A stretch of 64,000 nt of DNA from Lenzites betulinus (Eukaryota > Basidiomycota > Agaricomycetes > Polyporales > Polyporaceae): assembly GCA_022264855.1 (NCBI GenBank), contig JABYQU010000001.1, forward strand, positions 1,550,001 to 1,614,000. The letters run 5' to 3'. This document shows positions 1 to 11,489 of this stretch, piece after piece (the stretch's first letter is position 1; every line of letters begins with the position of its first letter). Under the pieces are notes generated by a model. The model searched no databases. It worked only from the letters and a program-made list of their open reading frames with translations, and was not told where the DNA came from. Both the position numbers and the translations under genes were made by a program.

Positions 1-414
1 AAAACGAAAGATTGCAATCCATTCTAGGATCTCACAGCCTTGAGCCGATCAGCTCGTTGACAGTGGCGAGTACTGCCTGCATGCCTATCTGTGTCATTGG
101 CATACGTAAAGCTCACCATTATGTGCCAAATAGTATGATATTCATGAAAGCGAGCTCAAGTCGACTAATTTACGGAACAAAGTGAAATCTACGCACGCGG
201 ACTCCGCGACGCCATTCTAGAAAGCTTTGAGTCGTGACTATACACGAATCCCAATAAGGCGCAAGTAAGTTAGGGGGAAACCCGTAAACACGGCAGGACG
301 TACCGTCTCCGAATCGCTGCCCGTAGGAACATCCGAGCCACACACCAACCCGGTCTCCTCGGAATCGCTCGCGCGAGGCCGGAGCCATCCTCCACCGGCA
401 CCCCACACCCCACA
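1..414. other. intergenic, 3' flank of F-box gene 1
   Basis: No supported gene. An 81-codon frame on the minus strand here has no family features and abuts the stop of the F-box gene, so it is taken as 3' flank. No RNA gene or repeat is visible. Confidence 0.5.
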
Positions 415-2264
415 CTACTCGACGTCACGTAGGCTGACACCAAACGCCTGAAGGCGCTCCGCGAGAGCAGTGAACGAATTTACACCACGCTCAGCCTCAC
501 TGGATATCCGACGAAGGTGACCGTACATCCTCCAACCTGGCGTGGCGTCCCCGCAATCGCGCAGGGTTATACATCGGAGAGGCAAGCCCTTCTCCGCCCG
601 GGCGCGCGCCAAATCCACAACGCAGTCTTCCAGCGCAGGGCCGAACCCGACATGTTGGAACTCGAGGGTCTCCAGGCGGGTGCACGGAAAAGCGAGGGGG
701 TACAGGAGGGGGTCTGCGGGGGGGCGCCAGAGGCCCTCAAGAATGCGCTCCAACTCCCCGCCCTCGTAGTATTGAAAGCTCAGCGAGTGGAGCACCGGGG
801 TGCGATAGAAGACGCTGTGCTCAAGGATTGCGTAGCTCAGACTCTGAACCTCCAAAGTCTCAACTGTGTCCAGAATGCCACTTGGTAAGACCGCTTCGTC
901 GGGGCTCTTCAGGTGTAACGTGAGAACGGGCTTGGATAAGTCCCTGGGATGGGGATAGAAGGTGAGCTTGATCTCGTTGGGGCTTATTCCTTTGAGTACC
1001 GCGTTCTTAGTAAGGGAAGTCAGCGCTGGAATGCGATCCGACGAGGGCGGAATGAGTCTGGGGAGCGGGGAAGATATGACATGGGATGTGTCGTCAAGTT
1101 TCAGCAGGAAAGTGGTACAAGATGGAAGGATGAGGTGTGATAGGAGACTTTCAGCGCACACAGTTGAAACTGTTTCCAATGCGAAGGAGGATAACAGCGG
1201 CAAGTTGACGTCCCAAGCGCCGTCGGCAGAGGATATGCGAGGGCCGGCGAGATCGCCTTTCACTCTGAGCCTAAATTCGGCAAGCCCGGGGCACTGTTGA
1301 AGGATTTGTAGCACCCTTTCTTCTGTGGGCGCGGCAATTTTGGTCCCGTCGATGTCTAGGACAGACAAGTTGCTATAGATGCTCGAGTTCCATGAGAGCA
1401 AGGTTGGGAAGAGGTGAAGCGACCGAAGGGAAGGCGTAGGCGATGGTTGAGACGGATCGTCGTCCCCGTGAAAGGATATCACGCGAGATTGACCGGGCGG
1501 GAGAAGCTCGTCGGCAGGGCTGTCGTATGTGAGGTGTAGAGTTTCGAGGTGTGGCCTACGTTCACGCGAGAGTTGTTTTGCGATGCACATGACAGTGGTG
1601 AAGCTGGCGGATTGAATTACAAGGGAACGGATGCGGTCGTGTATATAGTCGATCCAGGGATAGAAGGTTTCCGGCAGGCGTTGAGGAAAATAGATGTCAA
1701 GCAGAGCTCGCTGTGAACGCTCCAGAAATTCCGCCGTCCTCGTTGGGTTGGTGGCAACGATACTGCTCCAGAGGTCAGGCGCACCTAGGGCAAGGTTTCT
1801 CCAGGTGCGACAGACGTGTGTGACGAGTATCACCTTAGCGCTGTTGGGGAAGGAGGGGGAGTCGCCCGATTTTGCAGTGCCACAAATGAGGAGGGAGAAG
1901 ATGTAGAGGAGAAGCTCCGGGGGAAGGCGATTCACAGAGACTCGTGAACTGCGTAGATGTGCGACGGCCTCCATCGCGTTGCTCGCTTCGTACTGCACGA
2001 ATTCCTCGCAGAAAGTGTCGCTAAACTGTGATTGAACGCGGGCGCGGTTCAGGTCTCGCCACTCGATATCTGAAATGGGGAAGGAGTTCGGGGTGTCGTC
2101 GTATATTCGCCGGTGATGTCTGTGCACGCGTCGTTGAGTACTAGTATAGATGCTGGTTGTTGAAAGACTGACAGTGGACGATTTCAGCTTCTTATACACC
2201 AGCTCTTCAGGGCAAGCAGGCTGAGCGGCGTTCCTGGTAGAGAGGAGGAATCATGCTGAATCAT
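415..2264 (-). CDS. F-box-like domain protein (Agaricomycete type)
   Basis: Two exons (2264-2200 and 2152-415) give about 600 residues. The first ATG is at 2264 and a 47-nt GT..AG intron brings it into frame with the large exon; an internal ATG at 1974 would give 519 residues. The F-box motif, LPPELLLYIFSLL, starts near residue 98. It is preceded by a helical lead-in typical of mushroom F-box proteins and followed by THVCRTWRNLALGAPDLWSS. The rest is an irregular leucine-rich, LRR-like region probably used for substrate recognition. F-box proteins link substrates to the Skp1-Cullin1 ubiquitin ligase; the substrate here is unknown. Such genes form very large, fast-evolving families in Agaricomycetes. 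The family call is firm; the 5' exon is inferred. Confidence 0.82.
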
Positions 2265-2884
2265 GGCGGATAAATCCGAGAAAGCCGGAGCGTTTGCATA
2301 TATGCATGACGCCACGGGACGCCACGCCTCTGCGGCGTTTCTAGATCGTTTCTAGATCTCACCCAGCTAGTACGTGAAAGATCATAACTCCCGTTAGCTT
2401 TGCACTGTCTATATACTATCCGCGAGAAATAGTCTTGCATCGATACCGATCATGTGCAAGAACAAGGTCATAGCAGACGCCTCATCCAAAAGCATCGCCA
2501 GGTAAAACCACCCATGGTGGGACTCAAATCAATTCTCCGGCAACTCCATAAAACAGGGAACGGAACGGTCCAGGTTAACGTCTATCGAGGCAGTAAAAAA
2601 CCTCCTACAATCCGCCTGCGGTGGATACACGGCAGGGAAGCTACGTGATACAAGTCGTGCGTGCGGCCATCATAAAAACGTATAGTACAGTGCGGGTATA
2701 CGTATCCCGGGCGTGAAAGAATCGGTCATTATAGCATGGACTCAGGAGAAGTCGGGCGATTTGCCCATGGAGTATGCGTTGAGGCACTCAACGAGCGGCG
2801 CATGGACGAGTGCCCCTGCGCGGAGGTTGCTGTCGCATGCCTGGGGCACGGGCGGGACACACTGCGAAGGAACGAGGCACGCCG
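2265..2884. other. intergenic, promoter side of F-box gene 1
   Basis: About 0.6 kb between the F-box start and the end of the next minus-strand gene. A TATA-like GTATATAGAC reads on the minus strand near 2410. A short direct repeat of TTTCTAGATC lies near 2338-2358. No gene is supported. Confidence 0.4.
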
Positions 2885-4215
2885 TCAGTCGCGCATCCTG
2901 CACCACAGCCGTAGGGCTCGGAGACGAACCGTAGCGAAACTCCGGGCGAGAGCGAGGTCGGACATCAGGCGCGAGCAGGCGAGGCGGACGACGTGCCACG
3001 CGCTCTCGAACGCGGTGAGCTTCAGCGCGATCGCTCTCGCGTTGTCGTCGATCTCGCCGAGGACCTGCCTCGGCGTCATCTCGTGCCCATCGTCTTCCTC
3101 AGGCTCGAGCGACTGGTCTGGGTAAATGCGACTCGTCAGTACGTACGAAGGGCTCCAGTGAGAAGGCCTACATCTGTGGAAGTGCACGTCAAGGGAGATG
3201 CCGACTGCATGGTCTGCGGTCAGATTGGCCTACCTCGTCACTGTGTACGAGGAGTACGTACAGCATGAAAAGCGTAGCTTCTCGAGACGCGCGAGCATGA
3301 CCTTGAACGTGTTCACGATCTTCGTCAGCAGCCGGTTAAGATTCTGCAAAAGGGCAGCCGTTCAGTGTCTCGCTAGAGCGGAGCCTGTCTACGGACTGAC
3401 ATTCCAGATTGACATGCATAGCCTGGCGGACGTCCGGTAAGTGTATTGCGTCGACATCCGGTGGGAAGAATCACGTACTCCTCTATGCCCGTCCATACGC
3501 TCTCAAAGAAGCCGCTCGGCTCTGCCTTCACCCTGAGCGTGCTGGCGACCTTGAGCGGGAACACTTCGACCTCCTTCCCGAGTTCGCTAAAATTGTCGGC
3601 GTTCTCCTTCGCCGCATTGAGGTGCACGGGAATCGTCTACGTGCATGCCATGCCGTTAGCGCACCATACATCCCACAAGCGGTGCGGCCGCCGCAGCTCC
3701 GCCGCATTACCTCGAGGAACTTGCCAATCATCTGCCTCTTCTGGTCCATGGAGATTTCGGGGGACCGCGAGAGCGGAATCAGAATCTCCGCAAAATCTGC
3801 ACGGACGCACGCGCCCCCATCGAGTATTGAGTTGCCACAAACACAATCGAAAACAGAGCAGACACCGACTGTTCAGGAAATGCGCACACAGCCCCGCGTT
3901 CTGCTGCGAGTCCCGGTACACCTTCCTATGCCTCTGCAGCAGCACCCGGCGATCAGCGCTCGCGAACGGAGACACACACACACAACCGCACGCGCGCACC
4001 TGCCGCAGCCCGTTCCACTCATCGCACAGCGGGTGGCGCTCGCCGATCTCCGGCGTGCTCTCCAGCTGGGCGGAGACGGAGCGGAAGAGCTCCTGGATGT
4101 CGAGCTGGTCGTTCGTGAGCGTGATGAAGTTCTGCTTGAGCTCGCAGCGCGCGCGGTACGCCGCCTGTACGTCGCTGTACGAGGGCAGCCCGGGCTCCGC
4201 CGTATAGTCGGCCAT
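2885..4215 (-). CDS. hypothetical helical protein, function unknown
   Basis: I do not recognise this family. Six exons read on the minus strand: 4215-4000, 3933-3888, 3796-3711, 3636-3475, 3343-3262 and 3117-2885. All joins keep frame with GT..AG introns and give about 274 residues. The start is MADYTAEPGLPSYSDVQAA. The protein is rich in charged and leucine residues and looks almost entirely alpha-helical, with segments such as QKRQMIGKFLE, AAKENADNFSELGKEVEVF and NRLLTKIVNTFKVMLARLEK. There is no signal peptide and no clear membrane segment. The pattern suggests a helical-bundle protein of the kind often annotated as hypothetical in Agaricomycetes. The 3' exon and the 131-nt fourth intron are the least certain parts. 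Confidence 0.55.
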
Positions 4216-4547
4216 GGTCTTGCTGAGTTCGGTGAGTGTGCGCTTGGGTAGCGAAGATGGGGAAGGAGCACAGAATCGCGATCCCAGTTGCCGCGAGCGA
4301 CCTGGAGGACGATGAGGTCCGCCTGCCCGTGATGGACTCTGCTGCAAGCAGCGGCGCGAGGCTTGCCTCGAGGCATTGTATCTTCAGTCACGTGCACCCA
4401 TTCTTCATTGCATATCTTCAGGATTAAGGCAGGGTGGATAGCGCAGTAGGACATCTAGCAAGTGCGCGATATTATATAGCACGTATGGTGAAGCTATGAT
4501 ACACGGTGATGAACTACGCGTCCTGGAAAACTCTCGATCTGGCCATG
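4216..4547. other. intergenic
   Basis: About 330 bp between the start of the helical-protein gene and the stop of the second F-box gene, all on the same strand. It holds the promoter of the former and 3' flank of the latter. No distinct element is seen. Confidence 0.4.
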
Positions 4548-6410
4548 TCAATCCCTCGGACTCTGAGCAGCCAATGTCGACTTCGCACTCGCGTCCGGCC
4601 TCTCCTCCACAGACACCTTCTCATCCACAGCTGCCTCCGCCGCCACCTCACCCATATTCTCGTTCGCCGGCTCCAGCACAGCCGTGGCCTCCTTCTCCGG
4701 CACCTTCTCCGACGCCTTCTCCTCCTCCAGCATCCACACCACGCCCTCGCCGTCCTGCAAGTCCACGCCGACGCGCTCGAAGCGCTCCGTCCACCAGATG
4801 AACACGTCCGGCGCGAACGGGTCCGTCGACGTGCCCACGAGGAAGCCGAGCGTGCGCACGACCTCCAGCGCGGGGAACAGCGCACGGCACCCGACGAGCA
4901 CGGAGAGGTGCGCCTGCGCCTGCGACGGCTTGTTCGGGTACAGCCTGCTGATGCCCGTCCCGCGGATCCCGACGCGCCGCAGACGCGGGTGCGCGCCCTC
5001 GAGCAGCGGCATCGAGGTCCCCGTCGTGCCCACCTGCACGTGTGCGGCGGCGCGCACCGCGCGCTCGCGCGCGTCGCGGTCCGCGATCTGCACGAGCGCG
5101 CTCGGCGACGGGCACGCGGCCTTCTCGCGGCAGTCGAACACGAGCGTGTCGAGGTTCGGGCACGCCGTGGGCGAGAGGAAGGCGGAGATGCCGACGGGCC
5201 CGGGCCGGAAGGACTGCGTCGTCGCGGGGAGGAGCTCGACGGTGGTGAGCTTCGCGCCGTGGTGCTCGAGGAAGTTCGTGAGCTCCTTGGCCACCCAGGA
5301 CGCCCACACCGTCCGCGGCGCGCCGTCGGCATCTAGGATGAAGTAGCGGAGGGCGGGCATGTCCTGCATGCTCGCGAACCGCAGGACGATCGGGCATGTG
5401 GGCAGGGCTAGATAGACGACATGGGGAAGAGTTAGCGAGACGAACTTGACGTCCGGGAGGCTACGCTCCGCGTCGAGTATGCGGATCTTGCGGAGGTCCA
5501 GGACGCGCAAGGTGGAAAACTTGGCGAGGAAGGGTGTGGTCAGAATGGGAAGCTCCTTCGCGGCGAGAATGACGCTGTCCTGCTGCCAGTAGAGCTCCTG
5601 TAGGGTACTCGGGAGATACTGTTCCAGCGCGGGGAACACGCCTTGCGGGAGGGGGTTTTGCCACAGGCCGCTGAAAACGCGGAGCTTCGGGGACATGTAC
5701 ACGGAGCGCACCAAACACTGCCAGTACTGCGCCGTTTGGATCTTCCTCGCCCACCGGAGAACCTCCAGGTGGCGCACCCAGCGACCATGCCCTAGCGGCG
5801 TGTCGCTCCCACCACCGCAAGCGGCCATAATCTTACGCTCCATCTCCTGGCTCTCGACGAGCGTCCTGCAAAAGAGCTGCACGCGCCGCGAGCTGCCGAG
5901 GACGACATGCTCGTACAGCAGCTCGGTGGCGAGGGCGCGCCAGGCCCGGGACACGCGCACGAGCGCACATTTCGTGCGCATCGATTGCGTCGCGGTGTTC
6001 ATCCCCCACGCGTAGTTGGCGGGGCGTTCTGGTATGAAGGGGTCCGCCGGGGCGATCGTGCGCGTGCCCGGGACGCATGTCGCATACCGGAAGATCTCGA
6101 GCCAGAGTTCCGGAGGGAGACTCGTGTGGTCGGCGTGGGCCCGCGCCGCCGCGATGCCCGGGCTGATGCCGGTATTGGGTGCATGCGCAGGGCCGTCGAC
6201 GTCGAGGGTGGAAGTGATTGCGGGTTCAGGCGGATGATTGGTAGGCCCGACGTCGGGGACGGCCTGCGGGGCGCCGGGCTCTACTACGTCATGCGTGCGG
6301 CCGGGAGGTGATTCGTCTGCAATCGCGCTCATGCTGACGACCTGCAGAGAATCGGGAGGTGGGTCAGCACGCAGGATGGGGACGGAAGGGCGCAACGTAA
6401 CGATCCCCAT
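4548..6410 (-). CDS. F-box-like domain protein, single exon
   Basis: An intronless frame of 620 codons starts at an ATG at 6410; a second in-frame ATG at 6332 could also be used. After a proline-rich, probably disordered leader of about 95 residues comes the F-box motif SLPPELWLEIFRYATCVPG. It is followed by ALVRVSRAWRALATELLYEHVVL, the usual second helix region of mushroom F-box proteins. The middle is leucine-rich with LRR-like spacing. The C terminus becomes acidic and alanine/glutamate-rich. The expected role is substrate receptor of an SCF ubiquitin ligase. It is not a recent duplicate of the first F-box gene: outside the F-box there is no obvious shared sequence. Several long overlapping frames on both strands are GC-rich shadows. 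Confidence 0.83.
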   Translation of the reverse strand: MGIVTLRPSVPILRADPPPDSLQVVSMSAIADESPPGRTHDVVEPGAPQAVPDVGPTNHPPEPAITSTLDVDGPAHAPNTGISPGIAAARAHADHTSLPPELWLEIFRYATCVPGTRTIAPADPFIPERPANYAWGMNTATQSMRTKCALVRVSRAWRALATELLYEHVVLGSSRRVQLFCRTLVESQEMERKIMAACGGGSDTPLGHGRWVRHLEVLRWARKIQTAQYWQCLVRSVYMSPKLRVFSGLWQNPLPQGVFPALEQYLPSTLQELYWQQDSVILAAKELPILTTPFLAKFSTLRVLDLRKIRILDAERSLPDVKFVSLTLPHVVYLALPTCPIVLRFASMQDMPALRYFILDADGAPRTVWASWVAKELTNFLEHHGAKLTTVELLPATTQSFRPGPVGISAFLSPTACPNLDTLVFDCREKAACPSPSALVQIADRDARERAVRAAAHVQVGTTGTSMPLLEGAHPRLRRVGIRGTGISRLYPNKPSQAQAHLSVLVGCRALFPALEVVRTLGFLVGTSTDPFAPDVFIWWTERFERVGVDLQDGEGVVWMLEEEKASEKVPEKEATAVLEPANENMGEVAAEAAVDEKVSVEERPDASAKSTLAAQSPRD

Positions 6411-9400
6411 GAAAGGCAGTCTATGTTCTCTAAATGCCCCCTAGAGCGAGGAGGTGTGTGGCGTCTGCCGCCCACAATGTTCGGGGCGACAACAGATGAG
6501 TGTACTCACCACCCTCGTCGGACGTGAGTGGGACAACTGTGTGATAGTGGGACCGACAGGGGCGGCAGCCGCTCGGGGAACGGCAGCAAGCTGTACGTCT
6601 GTGGTGGGGTCGAGATGGATATCGGTCGACGGCGCGCTGGATCGTGATGCGATGCTCTAGCGTCGTGCTCGGTGTTCTCTAGTCGCGGTGCAGGCAGGGC
6701 AGATGGCGAAGGGCGCACAGATGATTGAGCTTGATGAGCACACGCGCCACGTCGTGGTGGTCGTCGTCGAAAGAAGCGTGCTCGCCTGTCCCGGGCCAAA
6801 GCACCGAAGACCAGCATGCCCCGATCCGGACGCCTTTGGCTCCAGCACCGGAATGGCAATTCCCGCCGCCCGCCCCGGCTCCCGGCCCTGCCTCCGGTCC
6901 CGCCCCCGCCTCCGTGCTTATGATGCCCGCTGCCCAATAGGCGCAGTGGCTCTGCTGAACGTGTTCGCACCCGCCGCGGGATCATCGTCCGCCGTCGCGA
7001 TGATCTCGCCTGTCGCCACCGCCCTCGTCTCCCACCGAGGGCTCTTTATATATTAAAAACGCGAGCCTGTTTGGCATCTCGCGTCCACCGTGTACACGCC
7101 GGACCCGGTCCTCGCAGAACGTTCCCACCCGCGCAGGGTCACGGCATTACCTACAGTACGTACACCCGACCCTTCCATCGACGCACTGCGATCACAAAGA
7201 ACGCAGGTGCTTCGTCGGGCTACGTATGCAGGAATGTACGCGCTGTGCGACCCCCTACGCGGCCCGTACAAGGAAAGCATGCGCCTCCAGCCCGCACAAA
7301 CGCATTTCGCCGACTCCCGCGTGCTCTAAAAGTGCTGCAGCTAAAGCCCTCATTAATCAATCCCGGACGTGCGGCACCATGCACGCGCGACCGTGCACGG
7401 CGGTGCCCGCCGCATAATATTATCACACCGCGCCGAATAGACTAATAAGCCTGCACGACACTAAGTCAGCACACGAATGACCGAGGGCGTAGCCGAGGCC
7501 CATGTCCCGAGGGCAGCGGTCTTTCACACCCGATATCTCCATCGCGCTCGCCTCCGCCCCCCGCCTCTCGACTCTCGGAATAGCTCGAAATTCGTCCGAC
7601 TCGACGCGCGCGCGCGCGCTCCTCCCCCGTTGCGCGTCCAGCGTCCAGCCTAATTAGAGTGATTTTGAAGTAATGAAAAGTAGCTTTACATTACATTATG
7701 GAGCGCCCCACTTTTCACGAACTTTGTAGGCGCCCGTGGAGAGTCGCGCACGGGTTCTCTCTCTATCATCACGACTTTATTCCTCCTTTGATCACTCTGA
7801 CCGTACACTGCTTATGAACAACAACACTACGACTACAAACGACAATATCCGCACTCCTAGCATCCAAAACCACCCCGGATGTCACGGCGGTGATGTAGGC
7901 GCTTGCGTACTTTACATTTACTTTGCATTATAATACGCTGCCCCACTTTTTTGTGGAGCGCGCCACTTTTCATGACTTCAAAATCACCCTATTCACAACG
8001 CCCATTCAAACATTCCAGGGTTAACATCGACATCGACCGCGCGTCCGACCGGCCACCGTCGGGTAGTAGTACCCTACGCGCAGCCCCCAATCACGATGCA
8101 CGCCAACGCCCGAGCCTGGAAGCAGCACCGATATGGCTAGCCACACCCACCAGTTGGCAGTGACCACGCCCAACCGCCCCACCCCCGCCCCGCGCGGCAT
8201 CGACACCCTGCGCTAGCACTGTACACAGCAGAAAATAAAAGCCGTACTTTTCTGGGTTTTGTCGCACCCAGGCAATTCCCAGACACCGTTCCCGTAGATT
8301 TCCTAGGAAATTCCAAAACTTTGTCGGGCGGATCGAAGACCCAGAATTTCCTGGGGGCCGCTGGTGATGCGAGGGCGAACGGCTAACATCAGTTACATCA
8401 TACCCCCCAAATCGAGAGATATTTCACGATGTCTGGTCACGTGCGTGAGCGGGGCGGGCGCTGCATTGTCATGTGCCTCCCCAAACGGGCAATATTCCCA
8501 GGATGCCCCAAAATCAAAACGTTGGGGTTCCAGAGAATTCGTTTCCCACGGCCCAATTTCCCCCAGTTCGCTGCAAGTCCTTCCCCCCTCTTCACTCTGT
8601 CTGCGTCTGAGCGCCTTCCGCCTCTGGGGTCAGTCGAAGACGAAGAGCTCTTCAAGAGCTTTCGTCATCTCCAGGGGCTCTGCCTATCTGTTCTTATCCA
8701 CTCTGTAATACATGCTAGCTGTCTTGCCTTGCTAGTCTGGCGGCGTTGGCGGCGTTCCCCGTGCTTGCATACCTTTTTGCTTTACCTCTGCTTTCTCGTC
8801 GGGGCTGACATGGAACAACAAAGGTATGTCGGCTTCGTACCTAGGTGAGTCTTGAGTTCAAACACAGCTAGACGTCAACACTTGCTCAGCTACGTGGCAG
8901 GGGTGCTAGCTGTAAGGCTGCATAGGACTGCATGCTGATTGTTATGGGCGAACAGTGACACCGTTCTAGCACACTGAAGTACATGCAAGGTAAGTATTGC
9001 TCCGCTTTTCTGGTGTTGGGTTGTGTCTAACAGCGGCAGTGGGGGTCTGCGTTGCTGGCACGAGCCAGGCAACATACTTGCCCTCAGGAACGTTACTCGT
9101 CCCTTACGCAGTGCCTTGATAGCGGCAGCGCGCGCGCCCCGTGCTGCGATCCCGCGGACACCGTTCTACACCGTTGCGGGGCAGCACACGAGCCCCGCCT
9201 TCAGTACTCATGTCGCGGCGGCTTGATGCCCCGGGGTGCTGTTTCCGTACCCTCGGGGTGCGGCGGTAGGGGTAACTGGTAAGTTATAGTCGATGTTGTC
9301 TTGAAGTTCGGCGACATGCTTAACATAATAACAAGGCGATCAGGTTTCGCAGAGGAAATCACACGCGCCGCGGTTGGGGCTACTCCTCATGTGGAAAGTG

Positions 9401-11489
9401 AGTATATCGTTGCTCCTCTATGTAGTACTTCGTCGTTTAAGTGTACCGGGTCCTTCTATGTACTATAGGACTGCGGTTTATAGTATGATGTATAGTAAAT
9501 AGCTGAACGCTCAATATATGCACTGTTCTTACAGTAATACGAGTGAGCAACGCGACGGTGTACAAACCGGTCCAGGCGGTGCAACTGAAATCAGGCGCGC
9601 TCGCTTTTGGGAGTTTCCGTGGGACCATTTCCGGGAAACACCCAGAATTAGCCGATCCCAAACTTTCCCAGCGCGACATTATTGGATCTGACCCAAATTT
9701 CGACGCGGATTTTTCTGGGTCCCAGATTTCCGGGTTTCCACTGGTTTTCCCCACCGCCTGTGTAGCGCGCGCGCGCCGGTGAAATTCCAGCTCGATCCCC
9801 CTCCCGGCGCCGACCCGGGGGCGCGCCCCCTCCCGCATCCAGCGTCGATCGTGATGAGCTTACGCCACATCTGAGTCCTCAGGCGGGCTGCAGCGGGCCC
9901 GGCTAGGCACGGACGGATCTTGTCGTCCGCCCGGCGCGCGCGCGTGCTTTCGACGTCGAAAGGGAACTTAGCGAGCTGGATAAGTTTGGAGAAGGCTGGA
10001 GAAGGGCGCACGGGGCGCGACGGTGCTCCGCGGAACTTGGACGTGCGCACTGCGTGCGCGGAATATATCTTCCGGGGTGCTAATGTTGCTATAGTGCTCT
10101 GTACGTATGTAATAATACTAATAGAGCCGATAGAGCTGCAGCTGCCTCAGCGAGTGGTGTATAATATATATTGCTGACGTCGCATTGGGGGAGGCACTAG
10201 TGCCTCGCTGATCAATGGGGGACCGCTGATTATATATCCAACGCTTCAGAATCACCGTGAGTGGCACTGACACACGCGTACGGGGTGTGATCTGGATTCT
10301 GGGGGTGGAACCCGGGCTCGGACCAAGGAATTCAGACCAATGGATTATGCACATGGCGCCCTGCGCAGAACTGGCGATGAGAACCGAGAGCCCGGCCCCC
10401 ACAGCGCGTAGGCTAAGGTCTAAGCCTAAGGGCTATCGGCGAGCCACGCCGACCCTGTCGGACATGGACTAGCACTGGCACTGGCGCGTGCGTAAGCCCG
10501 GGGGACACGAGGGGACACGGTCTCCCCGAATATTCGAGCAGCGGGAAAGGCCAGGGCAAGGCAAGGCAGAGGCAAAAGAAGGAACAAGAAACAAGGTGTG
10601 TTACTGCTACAACGGGGTCGCCGCTGCGAGCCCCGGCTATTATGTACAATATGCATGCTCAGGATGCGGACACCGGCGGCGGCGTGGAGGCGGGTGGGTT
10701 TATCAGTGCGAGGAGGGTGGGGGCGAGGAGAGGCGTGTGGTGGTGAGTGTGAGGGTGGGGGTGGGGTGAATGCGCGGGGGTGATGATGTGGATACGGGAT
10801 ACGGGGGTGATGAGGATATGCGGGAGAAGAGGAGGGAGGAGGGGGGTGGCGCCGCAGAGCAGAGTGTCCGTGCAAACAGGCCATAATGTCCGACGGCCGT
10901 GTGCTCGATGAATGGGTGTGGGTGAATGGATGGATGAGGTGGGGAGTCGGGGTGAGGCGGGGCTGGTATAAATCAGTACGTGTACATGCGTATGCGAGCG
11001 ATCGTGCAGTCATGCAGTCGTGGTATCCTATCGTAAGCGAACGAACGCGCGCCGAATGGGGTGCGGAGGGGAAAGTCGAGAGTGCGGGAGAGGGAGAATG
11101 CGAGAGAGGGAAAGCGTCCAAGCCGGGTGAGAGAAGTCGCCGGGGGTCCGTCTATGCAAGGGGGGAACGGGAGGGTGCGGCCTGCGGGCTCGCTGGTGGT
11201 ACATCGCGCGTGGGGCGCGCTCGTTTCGGTCGGAGGGTTCGAGGTGTGGGGAAGGGCGTTGTTGGGATTTGCGCCGCGCAAGCGCGGAGACCGCTCCCAG
11301 CCCGCCAAGCAGCCGCCCGGGCGCGCCAGTGTGCCCACGGCGCGCTCTCGGGCGGAGCTACAGCGAGCAGGAACGGCTCGGGGACAGCACGAGCGCGGAG
11401 GAAGACCCTCCAGCGCGACAGCGCCTCCCCCACACCCCACGCCCCACGCCCATCTTTCAATTTCATTTCATTTCGCACATCCCGTCGCC
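6411..11489. other. 5.1-kb gene-poor region with a MITE
   Basis: No supported protein gene. The segment holds a 333-bp MITE (7657-7989) and a CG dinucleotide run near 7600. Around 8240-8560 and 9600-9745 it is rich in CCCAG/CTGGG and CCCAGAATT words. Around 10700-10790 lies G-rich DNA whose minus strand reads as a Pro/His/Ser frame, judged spurious. Most long frames here lack ATG starts, splice logic or family motifs. The right end is 3' flank of WOPR gene 1. Confidence 0.5.
7657..7989. mobile_element. MITE, Tc1/mariner-like, TA-flanked
   Basis: Terminal inverted repeats of 25 bp lie at 7657-7681 and 7965-7989 and match at 23 of 25 positions (core GTGATTTTGAAGT). Each end abuts a TA dinucleotide (7655-7656 and 7990-7991), as expected for a TA target-site duplication. 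Inside, a GGAGCG(C/G)(C/G)CCACTTTT word recurs in direct orientation near both ends. There is no transposase frame, so the element is non-autonomous. The Tc1/mariner assignment rests only on the TA flanks. Confidence 0.72.

Noticed and set aside
4506..5346. Large plus-strand frames of 276 and 220 codons
   Set aside because: Antisense shadows of the single-exon F-box gene, very Arg/Ala-rich.
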